From Crotophaga sulcirostris (Eukaryota; Chordata; Aves; Cuculiformes; Crotophagidae), in contig VYZB01000123.1 of NCBI GenBank assembly GCA_013397455.1, positions 1,279,370 through 1,343,369 on the forward strand: 64,000 nt of DNA, in the 5' to 3' direction. Positions 1 to 13,342 of this stretch are shown here, one piece after another. Positions within the stretch are counted from its first letter, which is position 1; each line of letters starts with the position of its first letter. Made by a program: the position numbers and the translations under genes. The notes beneath the pieces were generated by a model. It was not told the origin of the DNA, ran no database searches, and saw only the letters and a program-made list of their open reading frames with translations.

Positions 1-2531
1 AGCTCCCAGGGAGCAGTCACAGCCTGACAATATTGGAGAAGCGTTTGGCCCTCAGCCACATGAGGTGAACGTTGGGGTGTCCTGTGCAGGGAGAGGAGCT
101 GGACTTGATGGTCCTTCTGGGTCCCTTCCAACTGAGGTCATTCTGTGCTTCTTCAGCTGCACATTGTTATGTTCTTCATAGCTTTTTGGCCTACCTGCAG
201 AGAGGGGGGAGAAACAAACCAACCAACCATCAACAACAGCAACAAAAAAAAAGCCAAAACCAACCCAAAAAACTCCACCACCCCACAAAAGAAAGCAATT
301 GAGGCTGCAGTCATCTTAAGAAGCAGAGAGTGAAATGCAATTACAGAGACCCATCACTTGCATGAGTTGCAAATAATAAATATTGAATGAAAGCTGAAAG
401 CAAACTGCCTGTGGAAAAGTTCACTAACTAAATTTATTCACCAAAACATGAGCAAATGCCTAAAAAAGGTATTTTTTTCCTGTTAACAGACTGAATTAAT
501 TGGTTAAATTATTCGTTGCTAAAAAAATGTGTTGCTTAATGATCCACAGAGCAATTAACCTGTCACTTTGCTCACTAATTTATTAAATCCTTTCCAATCT
601 CCCTTTGTATTCAGCCCTTATTGTTAATTTGAAGAGATTAGATATTTATTTAAATATATTTGATGTTTCCTGATAAAACATTTAAAATAAATGTGCTTCA
701 GAAATTGATGGATACCAGAGAAATTAATCTGATATTCTAAGAATATTTTCAATAATAATATCAGGAATCTTTCGAAATGACCTAGTCAGGGCAGGGCCAG
801 CTAGAGTAGGGGTTGCCCAATTCCATGTCCATCTGGCTTTTTAATCTCTCCTAATATCATTTCCCAGCTCTCTCAGCCTTTCCTTTTATGTTAGATATTG
901 TATTTAAAAGAAATCAGGAGAAAGAAGTTGATAGGAGAGAAAAAAACATTTGTGTAGCCTTATTTTATCTTTCACACAATGTTTGGCCCTTTTAGAAGCA
1001 GTGGTGATGCCTGCTTGTTAAAGCACAAGCCTGGATTTCAAATGACATTCCAAATGATATAAATAATAAAAAAAAATTCTGATATGATAAAGGTGCCTGA
1101 TCCTTAAATAGAGATATCTTTTCTGGAAGATGGGTGATAAAATGTCTGAGATAAGATTCTGCCATTCCTGTTTACCCAGCTAACCAGTCAGGCTTAAGTA
1201 TTACTGCTCCTAAACACGATGCAACACTATGAGGACATTTCTGATTTAACAATGATGACGGTCATGCTTTTGAAGTAAATCTCTGTATCATCCCTACTTG
1301 CTACTCCCATGTCCAAAACAGAAAGCACTCTAAGAGTATGACCTGAATTCCTTTCAACTGAAACAAAACTGGAAAATACACCCTGAGAGAATGTGTAACA
1401 CACTGCAGCTCTAAGACATTCAGTCCATGGTACCAGATCAGAAGTTATCCAAAGAAAAACAGGTTGTCGCTGGGTGGAGTCTGGTTGTCAGCAATTTGTT
1501 GCTCGTGTTTATATAGTGAAAGATCTAAGTTTGGAAATCAGAAATCATTGTACTCACTACTTCGCTCTAAATACATGGAAATGAACAGCAACCTTACAAA
1601 CCCTGAAGAATTAAAAGATTTAACAGTAAACTGTCTCTTTTTTTAGGTAGTTCACTTTGGTTTTATTCTCTTAAGGAACTACTATATAATAGAGATATCC
1701 AACCAAAGCACAGAAACTTTGCAGTCCCAAGTAAATACATGCTAAGCATGTTACCTTTCTTTAGATGGTTGATTTTGAATTGATATGTTTAAATTCTCTT
1801 CAGACAGCAATTAGTCATAGACTGTCAACAAGTAAAAACAAGACTGTAATTATTAACTCACAGGGATATGTTGCTGTTCATAATCAGATATAGATATGTT
1901 ATCCAATTTTATAATTTCATAAAAATGTTCAAGCAAATTACAGCCTTGTAATAACTGGATGGCAGTTTTATCTTTGATATTATCTCTGTTGCTAGTTAAT
2001 ATTGGCATAGCATCTTGTAAAAATGGTTGTCTTTCTAATCAAATGTAGTACATGTTAGGGAGAAAATGTGTGTGATGAAGAGCAATGCATACTGGGAGTG
2101 TTTGAAGAGTTTTACTTTTAACATAAAAAAAAAAAGGGCAAACCAAAACCACCCACTGGACCCATTATTAATCCAAAGCTATTTGTGGACAAGCATCTGG
2201 CCACCTACGTACGAGTTATCTTTCGGCGTTTATTTCTGATGCTGAATAAGTACAGTTACAATGGGATTTTTTTATCTGAGCTACTGATACCACAGATACT
2301 GAACGTTCCCACAGCACTATGGCTTGCAAGCAGATGGTGTGAGTACAGCAAAAGAAGGTGGAATGAAAATCCCTTTCAGATAGTGGGCTGGGACACTGCT
2401 GAGGGCTAATGCCTGGCTTATATGTTTTAAAGGAGATCTGAGGCCTCTTGAGAGGTATTAACCATTTTTTTTTGTCTGTCCCTTTCTGCTGTTGCACCCA
2501 GATTCTGGCACAATGTTTACTACTGTGCACT
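1..2531. other. Unique AT-rich non-coding sequence
   Basis: No gene, RNA or recognisable transposon is visible. ORFs are short (under 80 codons), overlap on both strands and resemble no protein I know. The stretch holds an A/C-rich tract near 213-298. Around 485-720 there is an AT-rich block with many TAAT/ATTA cores, of the kind found in conserved developmental enhancers; that is only a resemblance. Confidence 0.6.
213..298. repeat. A/C-rich low-complexity tract
   Basis: The strand is almost only A and C, with runs such as AACCAACCAACC, CAACAACAGCAACA and A9. It looks like a degenerate simple repeat. Overlapping ORFs through it are compositional artefacts (poly-Asn, Gln, Lys and Pro in translation). 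Confidence 0.75.
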
Positions 2532-2613
2532 AGGAGAGCAACGAAGATGGTGAAGGGTTTGGAGCACAAGCCCTGTGAGGAGCGACTGAGGGAGCTGGGG
2601 CTGTTTAGCCTGG
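2532..2613 (+). mobile_element. CR1 LINE fragment, internal piece without 3' end
   Basis: About 80 bp match the CR1 ORF2 C-terminal coding region seen intact at 48856-49295: the reading [20 protein letters not shown] is shared (the other copy reads [20 protein letters not shown]). The match stops abruptly after the codons for GLFSL, and the following bases are unrelated. CR1 copies are normally truncated at the 5' end and keep the 3' tail, so loss of the 3' part here implies a later deletion, a rearrangement or an aberrant integration. It is non-functional. Confidence 0.85.
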
Positions 2614-5600
2614 TCCTGGTCCTAATTTTCATTTGGGTTATTTTAATAACTACAAGCAGCAAATCTGATGGAAAGGTTTAGGGAATTCTGAACAGACATT
2701 GTGTCTGGTATGTCTCTGCTACTTTTTCTGGTTTCACTTTAGGTAGGTAGGTTTGGTCTTGTGTCAGAAGGATGAAAAACATGAGAGATTGTACCAAATC
2801 TTCACTGATTAAACCAATCACAAAGCATGTAATATTAAGGATAACCTTACAAGTTATTTTTAAATCATTTCTTTCCTAGGGATATTATTTTGAGGTACAC
2901 TCTAAATGGTGCTTTTTCAGTACGTCTATGCGGGGGTGGCATTAGATGATGGCAAAACAAGAGTCTATGGAGGGTACCAGGCACAATAGTCCCATTAACC
3001 ATCCAGAAGAACAAAGAAGATGGCAGAGAGGACACAGCAATTTAAAAGTTGAAAAATACCCCTTAAATATTAGATGTGGTTGCACCATTGACTTTTCCCT
3101 CATTCTCATGATCACTCAGTATTTCTTCTGCAACCTTATTTTCCCAAATATTAGCAGAGTGGGGCTAATAGGATCTTCTAAAGTTTTATTTCCATGGTTC
3201 AAAGTTCACCGTAGGTGTTTGCATATAAACTCCAGTATGTTGGACTTTCAGCTGACCTTCCAACCTGGCTGTTCATGGCCTCAGCTTCTAGAATTGGGTA
3301 AGACTAGATGTGTCCAACACAGCTGTATCAGACAATGCATATGCATTTCATCGTTATAAAACCGGTTGCAATGGCAGAGGGTAAAAGGGGTAACATCTCC
3401 AACTGTTTATTATTGATGTATCTGTTTAACTTTCATTGCTGCTATGCTGAAACCGTGATTCTCAATGTCAGATGTGTTAGTAAGAACAGAAATATGAAAA
3501 AAAATAGTCGGGGAAGAAGCCAGTTGAATTAAATTTATTGGCATGATTGTATCAGATAATGACCTAGATTTGTATAACCTGTGACTGACTAAGAGAAGGT
3601 AATTATTATTCTCCCAGCCAGGAAAAATAAATGAGTATTCAGCAGTATTTTTCAGACCCTCACACTGAAAGACCCATTGTATGGCCGCCACAGAAAAATC
3701 TGAATAAATATTGTCCCATTCTGTTAAAAATGAAAGAGGGTAATAGGCTGTAAAACGTGGAAACAACACAGCATTGAGAGAAGGAAAGAAAGACACAGCA
3801 GATGCTGTTTTCCAGACTAAATCTCCTCTGATGCACTCCAGGGACCTCATTTAATCAAGCATCATTCTCACACTTCATCACGTATATTATTCAGAAATGA
3901 TGAAGAATTCTGGGAATAAATTAGTCATTTATTTCAGGATAAATGGTTTTTAAAATTTATTATTATTCAAGCTATTTTGAAAAATTTAGTTTTTTTCTTT
4001 ATTTTTCTGAAAGGCTCCAAGCTCAACTTAATCAGAAACTGCTTCATGCAAGGTCCTGAAGATCAGGACCCTGATTCTCTTTGTAGAAGTCATCTTTCTG
4101 GGACATACTTTCTTCTGTTATTGCTTTCTCTCTGCCTCTGATTATCAGATTAAAAATGCTTCTTTCAGTGCACTCTGACTTAGAGGAATGTCTATAATAA
4201 TCCTTTGTTAAAAAAGATGATTTTTTTTTCTCTGTCTGTGTGCATTAAAGTGACTTAGCATTGCAGCACCAAAATCCTTTCCTTTTTTTTTCCCCCATGT
4301 CTTGTTGACTGTTGGTTTTCCCTGCCCTTTCACATTATCCACTGCTGTTTACCTTTAGCGCTTTACTTGTCAATTTTATAATAATGGTGCAGCACAACTT
4401 GACAGTGTCCAGGTAAATATATTCAGTGTTCTCTTGAAGAGCTAACACAAGCTGATACTTCTGTGGAAAGGGTGCTGTCATGTTTAATCACCTAGATTGG
4501 TGCCTTATCTCACATGTTAGGGAACAACCACGAGCCACTACCCAGCTGCTATGAGGTCTATCAGAGTATGACTTTCATGGCTGGATCACATATTCGTAAA
4601 CAGTAGCTCTGTTGTTCAATTATTTTTGACAGAGGGATTTTGACTAGGTTAATACAATTTATACACCCTTATTTATATATTATATGAGTAATAAAATTTA
4701 TATACTTGGTGGTGTCTGGGTGAGAAATTGGATAGCCACATGATGAACTGCATTTATCCTGTACAGCGTCTCTTCAGTCTGCACACTAATCCACCCCTGG
4801 GCACTTCAGGACTTTGCCAAGTGTTATGCAGTTCAAGGAGGAAAGCACGTGTTACAAGTACTAAATGAAGCTAGATTTAGCTTGAAAATGTGAGGGGCAA
4901 AGAAAGATTATTACAGAAAAAAATCCCTTCTGTATGTGAACGTATTTTTTACATATCTGTATTTAATCTTTTCATTCGCATGTCAATAATTTTTTTGCCA
5001 AATATTGTCCAGATTTTACCAGAAATCAAGGAGTATTGTCACTAAACTTTTTCTGTTTTTCATCCAAAATTATTTTATTATTTTAAAGGAGACTAAATAC
5101 CAATTTGGAATAATTGGAAAGAAAAATGTAAAGAAAAATTTCTATGGATTTCCACAGTCATTCCAGAAAACATTCTTCCACAAAAATTGAAGTAGGAAAA
5201 TATGCAGATAATTTTCAGTCAAGTCATTGAATTCTGATGGAAATTGAAGTAATGTGTTACAAGGTATTAACTCTGGGGCCTTGCTTCTAGGTTGAAGAGG
5301 TGCTCTGCAGCCCACCTTCTTTGTCATCCAAACATTTAGCTAAATGTACATCTCCTAGCAATTTTTCTGGGAGATGTCCTGGGTGCCCTGCAGCCTGTCA
5401 GCCATGGTTTCCTTCCTGCAGAAAGGCAGGAGCAGGAATGATCAGTTTAGTGATTGTTTGCTTTCAGGCTTTTTCCTAGCAGCACTGGGATGGGATGTGG
5501 CTAAAGCAGGCATCTGACCTGGACAGCGAAGATTCCAAAGATTCACTGAAATAATTTTTAATCTTTAATATTTGCAATGTCAGGTTATTTTGTGCATATG

Positions 5601-8600
5601 AGTAACTTCAATATGTTCTGCCTCCATTGTGGGCTTAGGATGCTTGTCCTCTGTTTAGCAACTGTACGAATTAACGGATCAACCAGAAATTCTAAAGAGC
5701 CAACTGAAAATAGCATATAAAATTAAAAAGGAAAAGCTATATTGAAATTCCTTGTAGAACTATTTAACTAGTTGTTTTCAGATATTCAACTATTGTAAAA
5801 ATCATGGTCTATTCCTAGAGAGCTCTGGAAGAAACCAGTAGAACAGTTTCAAGTTCCATTCCATGTACGTTTTATCTCTTCATATTGTGATGTCTCATCC
5901 TTTCATTCTCTCTGTCCTCTTCTTTTAGACAACAGAAAAATCTCAGCATGCCAGGCTTTGACCAAATGAAATAATTTTCATTATTTGTTTGCAATATTGG
6001 ACAACCAGGAACTTCAGAGCAGAATGATGAACTTCACATGCTGCAGGGTGATTGTTCACTGTAAAATGAGTTCCATTCTTTAAAAGTAGAAAGGGATCTT
6101 CTTAATAGTCTTTCTCATTATTGTTTCAGAAGAGCAGTCCCTGAAAAGCCTTCAGTGTGAGAAGCCAATGGGGACTGCACCACAGAGATGTAGGAGACCT
6201 CTGTAATACTTTGCAGTTCCTCCTGTGTGCTGTGATTCACTGCAATGAACTTCACGAACAAGAGATTTGTGTAGGTGATACGGTGTTTTAATGAACTAAG
6301 TGATCACATTAAAAGATCACAGTTCAAATCCTCATTAAAACAACATTCCATAAGCAAATTTAGAAGGTATTTAACAATATGTGCTGTGATATTATAAAAG
6401 TTCATTCCAACTGGAGGTCTAGGCTTAGAAAATATTAACACTAATTTGTATAGTACATGATAGGATAGTTAATGCCTTTCTATAACATATTTCTCAAGCA
6501 AGCATCTAGTATTTAATGAAATGCAAAATGTAGGGGAGTCTGAAAGCCTTTCAGCTGCCTGAATTATCATGCCTGGAATCTAAAGCACAGAGAGAGGAGA
6601 GGTGCAAGATGGCTTTCTTTAAACAATATCTTAGTGCTTCTAGGCAGAAAGAGTAATTTGTTTCCTTTCCAGATCCAAGAGGTTAAAAATCTTCATTTTC
6701 AAGCAATAAGCCAACTCCTTACTCATAGTGCAAGGCTTTAAATAAGTATTCTTCATTCTTTTTGTGAAACTGGGCCAGTAGGAAGGGCAGTTCAAATATC
6801 AGGGAACTGGGGAAAAAGAATTCCCAGAATTGGACACAGTTACACCACGTACTGAATAGAGGGTAGATCAAGCTGGGAGGCACCAGTCTGCTCCGGACTC
6901 TCTGCACATGTGTGCACATTTGAATCAATGATTGCTGAGTGAGTAACTGATACACAACCTTTGAGTAAGGAGTTCAAACTAAGAGAATTGTATTGTCAAC
7001 ACTGTTCATCAGTATAGGAGTTCGTATATAACAGCCAAATATTACTATCAAAAAACAGTGAAAACATTCTGGGTTAAATTAATTAAATGAGTACATTTCA
7101 CATAAATTCAACTTTTCCTCTTGTGTGTAATTTTTCTCTTCATCTTTCTCTAAACACTTATATTTCTGAACCTTGTAGTCTCTAAAAAACTCAATTGATT
7201 AAATTAAAAAGCATAAATTCTAAAAATAACAAATTAAATTTAATATAATGGGTGTTGCATTAAACTTGAACTGGTATTAAAGGATGACATTTTAAAGGTA
7301 TTTGTAATGCCGTTCTGGTGAATTATGAGATTTCAAAAATACAGTATCTTGCTACTGTGTACAGCAGCTATAAAAAGAAGGAACATAAGCAAAACTCTGA
7401 ACTTTCATGCCTGAGCCAAATTGGTTCTAAATCCTTCCTATGTTAGGGTGAAAGTCAAGCGACATTTTTTTTTATTGCATTTTCCTGATTTAATTTCCAG
7501 CCTCAATTCATAAAATGCTCAAAACAATATAGCCAGTCCTCTTTGTTCTTGCCTACATAGATTTTGTTCTTGTTAAATTGCAGTTCCAGGTTAATATCAA
7601 ACGGGTAGGGATACAGATATCAGAAACTGAAACAGTGATTTCTCTTCTGCTGAAAAACATAAGTCAGCACAGTCAGGATGAAAAGTTATTTCCATACTCC
7701 AGCTCTCCAAGTACAAAATGGTAATTATAACTGCATGTAGCATCCCCTCACAAGTGTCTTGCCTCCTTCACCATCACCTTATACCAATACCATAACATAA
7801 TGCTTAAGAATGCCTGCACTGGAGTGAAATGGAAACCAGGTGGTTTTCATTCATTATTCAGGTATGGCAAAGACAGAAGTGTGGTCTCTATGGATTCCCC
7901 CAGACACCACCAGCCCTAATACAGGAGTACTTCCTATGAGGACAATTCCACCTCTGCATTTAGACTTAATCCTCAGTTTTAGAACTCTCAGCAGTGGGAT
8001 TCTTCAGGCAGAAGGCTTTAGTGATGCAGTGGGCAAAAATGGAACTGCAAACTGGATATATGAAGTTCCACTAATATTATGAATCTTATCAATATATTGA
8101 AAGCCCCATAGTATCAAACTGATTACTACAATATGTGCACTGATTGCATTGATGGCATGGATAGGTTAACTGGAAGAGTTCTTAATTACAGATTAAAGGC
8201 TGTTCAGAGGATTGTCAAACTTTTTTTTAAGTATTTCAGGAAATTAAGGATAAAGATGACACTGTTTCTTCTGTCGTCGAGGCAGAGGAAGAGAATGTTG
8301 TCATCATAATATTATTTGCTCATTACAGTTACCATGGACCAGTCAAAGCTGAGGATTGCTGTTTTGGAATTTATCCACTAGAATTTATAATGGAATAAGA
8401 TATATGAAAGAAAACTGTGGTATATTAATCTGCCATCAAAACACAATGACCCTTCAAAATATTAGCATTCTCTGCATTCTGATTTTCTCTTAGACTTTTG
8501 TTTCTGAGAATCTTTTGACAAGCTCCAAAGAAAACATAACACCTTGTTGATAAAATTAATATTTGGAATTTGTGAGAAAATAAAACAAGCATGTTCTCAA

Positions 8601-9071
8601 AGTAGGCCATTTTATATGCAAAACTCCTCTTATTTATCACTACCCACTCAAACAAACAATCACCTACTAGATTTAAAATCCTGTATGACAGTTTTGTGGC
8701 TATCCAAAAGTACTTTTTTGCTGTTCCAAATGATGTGTCATGCTGAGTATAATTATTAAATGTAAGAATTATTAGCACTGCACCTAATGCTCTTTCACTT
8801 AACAGATGGCTTATGAATATCTGGGACAACTTAGTAGCCCTAAAATGATTCATACCTCAGCTATCTTAACACATGGCTACCTTTCATCTCTTATGCAGAA
8901 TCTAAGAGCTGTTTTAATCACCCATTTTTAAAAATATTTTCTGCTCTTTAAACTACATATGCCACTGGCATATTTTTTTAGTAAGGTATGAAAACCACAA
9001 ATGTAATGTGTACTTTGAGATTCCAGAGGCCAGTCTTTTGTTCTTTTAATGTTATTACCTCAAACCTTTGT
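2614..9071. other. Unique non-coding sequence
   Basis: No recognisable transposon or gene. Three of the longest non-repeat ORFs of the window are in its first part: 137 codons at 2946-3359 (+), 146 codons at 3410-3850 (-), and a 148-codon ORF at 2216-2662 (-) that runs antisense through the CR1 scrap. Another of 142 codons is at 8425-8853 (-). None has a recognisable domain, a coherent codon pattern or a promoter context I can point to. I treat them as chance ORFs. Confidence 0.55.
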
Positions 9072-9499
9072 ACATAGAATCATACCTTTGTATCACAGAA
9101 TCATAGAATAGTTCGGTTTGGAAGGGACCATGAGGGTCATCTAGTACAATACCCCTGCCATGAGCAGGGACATCTTCAACTAAATCAGTTTGCTCAGAGC
9201 CCCATCCAACCTGACCTTGAATGTATCCAGGAATGGGGCATCTACCACCTCTCTGGGCAATTTGTGCCAGTGTTTCACCACCCTCAGCATAAAACCTTTC
9301 TTCTTAATATGTAGTTTAAATTCAGTTTAAAACCATTACCCCTTGTCCTATTGCTACAGGCACTGCCAAAATGTTTCTCCCCATCTTTCTTATCAGCCAC
9401 CTTTAAGTATTGAAAGGCTGCGATAAGATCTCCTTAGAGACTTCTCTTCTCTAGGCTGAACAACCCCAACTCTCTTCAGCTTCAGTTACATCTCATGTT
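9072..9499 (-). mobile_element. CR1 LINE 3' end, older copy
   Basis: Read on the minus strand, this is a 5'-truncated CR1 ending in the classical tail; on the plus strand it begins with TCACAGAATCATAGAAT followed by the conserved GGTTTGGAAGGGACC block. Further hallmarks are CCCCATCCAACCTGACCTTGA, the segment encoding the contracted RLRGDL region, and CTTCTCTAGGCTGAACAACC near the truncation. Several indels and substitutions disrupt the ORF2 frame, so this copy is older than the GATACTGT-tailed copies. No target-site duplication is evident, as is usual for CR1. Confidence 0.93.
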
Positions 9500-9650
9500 G
9501 GATCAATATAAATTATTTGATGAAGGATGACATCCTAACGTAAGTCTATAAAACCTCACAGAATTTACAAAATGTGAATCTGTTTGTACCTAGAATCCCC
9601 ATGCTTATGTTTTTATTTGCATGTTTTGGGTGGATTACTTCCTGCCTTAT

Positions 9651-9681
9651 TTTTCTTTCTTTCCTTCTTTCTTTCTTTCTT
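9651..9681. repeat. (TTTC)n microsatellite
   Basis: About 30 bp of interrupted TTTC/CTTT units lie between two oppositely oriented CR1 copies. Short ORFs on both strands cross it and are compositional. Confidence 0.85.
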
Positions 9682-9761
9682 GTAAATGTAAATGATATAC
9701 CTGTTAGGAATAAAGAAGTTATAACAGACCCTATCATAATAGTACTTAGAGTCCCTTCCAT

Positions 9762-10005
9762 ATTCGTCAGGGGAGGTTTAGGCTTGATATTAGGAAGAAA
9801 TTCTTCCCTGAAAGGGTGATTGGCCATTGGAATGCGCTGCCCAGGGAGGTGGTGGAGTCACTGACCCTGGAGGTGTTTAAGGGGAGATTGGAAGAGGCAC
9901 TCAGTGCCATGGTTTAGATGCTGGGTTGGTGTTGGTGTTGGGTTATAGGTTGGACTCGATGATCTCAGAGGTCCTTTCCAACCTTGTGATACTGTGATAC
10001 AGTGA
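9762..10005 (+). mobile_element. CR1 LINE 3' end, GATACTGT-tailed group
   Basis: This 5'-truncated copy starts within ORF2 at the codons for [11 protein letters not shown]. It continues through [20 protein letters not shown] and ends ORF2 with LSAMV followed by a TAG stop. A 3' UTR of about 95 bp follows, with TTGGTGTTGGTGTTGGG, the GGACTCGATGATCTCAGAGG block and an octamer tail reading GATACTGTGATACAGTGAC. It is close in sequence to the copies at 27 kb, 42 kb and 49 kb, so it belongs to the same relatively recent burst. Confidence 0.95.
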
Positions 10006-10610
10006 CACTACTTTACACCTGGCTCTTTCACTGAGAAAAATCATAGACTAATGATCCCATTTTTTATTTTCCTTCAAAAAAACACACACATGCAATTCCA
10101 TGGGTATCTTTTAAACTTTTGGGAAGCTAGTTTTCTCATTTTACATATTAAAAGCCTATCACATTATCATTAGTGCATGAACAGAAGCCCCAAAGCAAGA
10201 CACTAAAAGGAAAGTAATTTTGGCTTAGCTATAGCTATGCAAAAAGAAAAGCAACTGAGATATGTCTGATTCTAATAGTGATTTGCTCACGCATGCTGTA
10301 GATCTCTGTTATTAAAGTGGGTTCTAATGTTTCTCTGGAGAGATCAATTATTTTCTCTACTTACCTGTGTTAATGGCGTGTCAATGTAATTTATGACATC
10401 CAAGCACCAAATTGCAGGGAAGTGTGGCAATGCACTGTAAGTTTTCTGAAATTGCCAAGTGATACTGGAGATATTATTCACATTTCAGTTTTAATCCCAG
10501 TTCCCTTCTGAGGCATGAATACCCAAGGGAATCGCCAGCTTCATAAGATGTTTCTGGCTATCATCAGGAGAGGTAAATTGTTTCTGCAATCTATACTTTT
10601 GAAGAATGAA

Positions 10611-10658
10611 GGAGCAGATCCTTAGCTGGTGTAAATAGTTATGCATCCACTGATTTCT
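10611..10658. repeat. Possible remnant of an ancient amniote repeat
   Basis: The bases around AGCTGGTGTAAATAG and CCACTGATTTC resemble a motif I recall as recurrent in bird and reptile genomes (AGCTGGTGTAAAT followed by a CCATTGACTTCAATGG-like segment). I cannot give the family name with certainty. The match is from memory, short and degraded. Confidence 0.4.
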
Positions 10659-13256
10659 ACAAACCTATTCTATATGATATCGGTCAAAACATCCTCTATA
10701 AGGCAAATTGTCACTGCTTATTAAGAAGTTAGGCTGGTAACTGAGAATCTGAATTTAAATATTCAAAATCTCAGATCTGGATGCAGCCTGTCTCCTTCAG
10801 AATTCTCCCTATCCACTTTCAACCCTTATTTGCATTTAGCACAATATTTATTCCAGAATCATTCAGATGACAAGTGTTTAGAAGACAATCTCATTAGAAT
10901 CTTGTTTGGCTTGAAACTGTTGCTTTTCTCAGCTCTGAGTTGTTTATTACTCCTAAGCTTAGCAGTCTTTTGTTTGTACTTTTCTTTGTGTGAAAATGCC
11001 ATATGTTGGATTTTGGCCATGTTAGTGACAGTCAGAAATGTTTTTAGTTGGTCGTTCATCATCCTGCATTATACTTCTAAAATCTTGGTCAAGTTCTTAG
11101 TAGACACATGCATGTCTTCATAAAATGCTACAGTATATTTAGCATTCATGGGTCATCGCAGTGATACCTGAGCAAAATCAAAGTTTCAACCACCTTTTCC
11201 TTCACTTTATGTATGTTCTTTGTAATATTTATTACTGCTACTAAAATTTACATATTTACTCTTTTTGTTACTGTAGTGCTTAGGAACTTTTGTCAGAGAA
11301 AGTTTTCTTGGCAGCTCTCCCAGACTTTGCCAAGAAAACATGATTGCAGTTGTTCGTTCAAGTTTTCACAATTTCCTAACAAAACTTCTTTCTATTTAAT
11401 GCTTCACATTACAATATTTCATTCAAACTGATCACACAATTCCAATGATTTTTTAAGTAATTTTATAAAAAAATGACATTAATGTTCTAGGGTTTTTAAA
11501 ATATGAGCAAAAAAGAAGTAGAAAATTACTAGCTTAAAAGAAAAAGAAAAACTAGAGTTTGATAGACAAATTTGAGTAATTTTACCAAATGTAAAAATGA
11601 AAAGCCATGGATGCTGATTTTCCTTTTTCCTTGTCAAAGGGCATGCCTTGTTTTGAGAAAACATTTTTCACATTTAAAAATAAGGCTATAGAATAATATA
11701 AACCATAACATTTAATTAGAAAAAAGTTTTAAGAGTGGAATATCACAGAATCTGAGACAAGATCATGTTTTTTTTCATGTAAACTTCATCCCATACAATT
11801 TTTCCATTCACTTAGCAGTGAACTTAACTGATTCACATCTAGTGTCTCCTTAAGTTGAACACCACATTTAATTAAATATTAAATCTCTCTATTTGATTTA
11901 ATGATTAAACATTTCCTTAATTTCCTTCATTACAAAATACACTTATGCAAAAATATCAATATGGACTTTTAAATGTCCTGCAGCTAGGAAACTCACTTGT
12001 CTGTGTTTTACGCAAGATATCCAATGTGTTACAATATCATCAGGATCGGAATCAGGCAAATCTAGCAGATTAAGTAATAAACAATGAGAGGCTCATTGAC
12101 TCTGGAGAGGTTACAAGCACAATTTCTTCGGGAACAATATAGAACAAATTTTCTGGCACTTGACAGCTCAATACCATTAGTATGTTTATACAATTATATT
12201 TACAATTATAATATTATAAAAAGATGATTTATATAGTTATTTATGCACTTGAGAGAGCTTACCTTTTAACATTAATAAGAATACTTGTTACATTTCTTCA
12301 GTATTTCCATTCTCAAAGATCATAACAGATAAATAGCAACTAGAGCTCAGTGCCTTCATAAACTTTCATTGCTGAAAGGAAAGACAGGAGAAAATTCGGC
12401 AGCACAACAGCTGTCTCATAATTCATAGCTGTTGTTATTCACCAGTTCCCAGACAAATATTATCTAATTAGTTTTGTGTGTTTGTTTATCCTTAGCACAC
12501 ATGCTTGACACCCTATTTAATTGCCGCGTTTGCCCATATTTCAGCATGGTCCTTCCATAGATTTTCTGTTCTGAAAGGACCAGCCTGCTTCATCCTCATC
12601 ACATTATTAACACAAGCAATAGAAAAGATGCTAAAATCCTAAGCATTGTGCCTGTGTTGCACTGCCAGTCTGCTTGTGTGTAATTCCCAAGTGGGAGTTG
12701 CATCCGTATTTCCAAGTGCCTCATTCTATTGTATGCCATAAGATAGGTAGACAGTAATTAAAAATTTGTGACAAAAAACATCAAACCACCAATGATACAC
12801 GTTTTCAAATCCATGCAGAGTACAAGGTGTTGCATCCAGATAAATGAAAAATGAATAGGATCATGGATAATCTGTCTGGGATGAAAGTGGCATGAGAAAA
12901 GAAATAAGGTTAGCAAAGATGTTACATGAAAGAAAAATAGGTAACCACAGCATTCGAATAAAAAATGGGAGTGTGGCCAGGCCAGATCCTGACACCAGCA
13001 TGTTCTGACCTGTTTCTAGTTCACGTGGGTATTTCTCTCTCCCTGTTCTTCAGAGGTAAAATCATATTTGCTCAAAACAGATTGGAGGGACAGTGACTTG
13101 CTGTCATGTTTCATAGAGTGCATAACAAGCCTAGATCTCTTGTCAAGAAAATGAAATGAACTTACTATGCCTGGATGACCTTCAGGAAAATGAATAACTA
13201 TTTTGTAAGCTCTTCATGACATATATCTAATATGGAAGAATAGTGGATATTCCATT

Positions 13257-13342
13257 AAAAAAACCAAAAAAAACCCCAAATCGCAAAACAACAAAAAAAC
13301 CAAACAAACCAGCCAACTAAAAAAAAACCCAAACCAAACCCT
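13257..13342. repeat. A/C-rich low-complexity tract
   Basis: About 85 bp made of A runs separated by CC, ACC and CAA. It has no open frame of note and resembles the tract at 213-298. Confidence 0.8.

Noticed and set aside
2946..3850. ORFs of 137 and 146 codons as real genes
   Set aside because: No recognisable domain and no supporting splice or promoter context. A few ORFs of this length are expected by chance in 64 kb on six frames.
8425..8853. 142-codon minus-strand ORF
   Set aside because: Overlapped by an ORF on the other strand, with no known motif and composition following the local AT-rich DNA.
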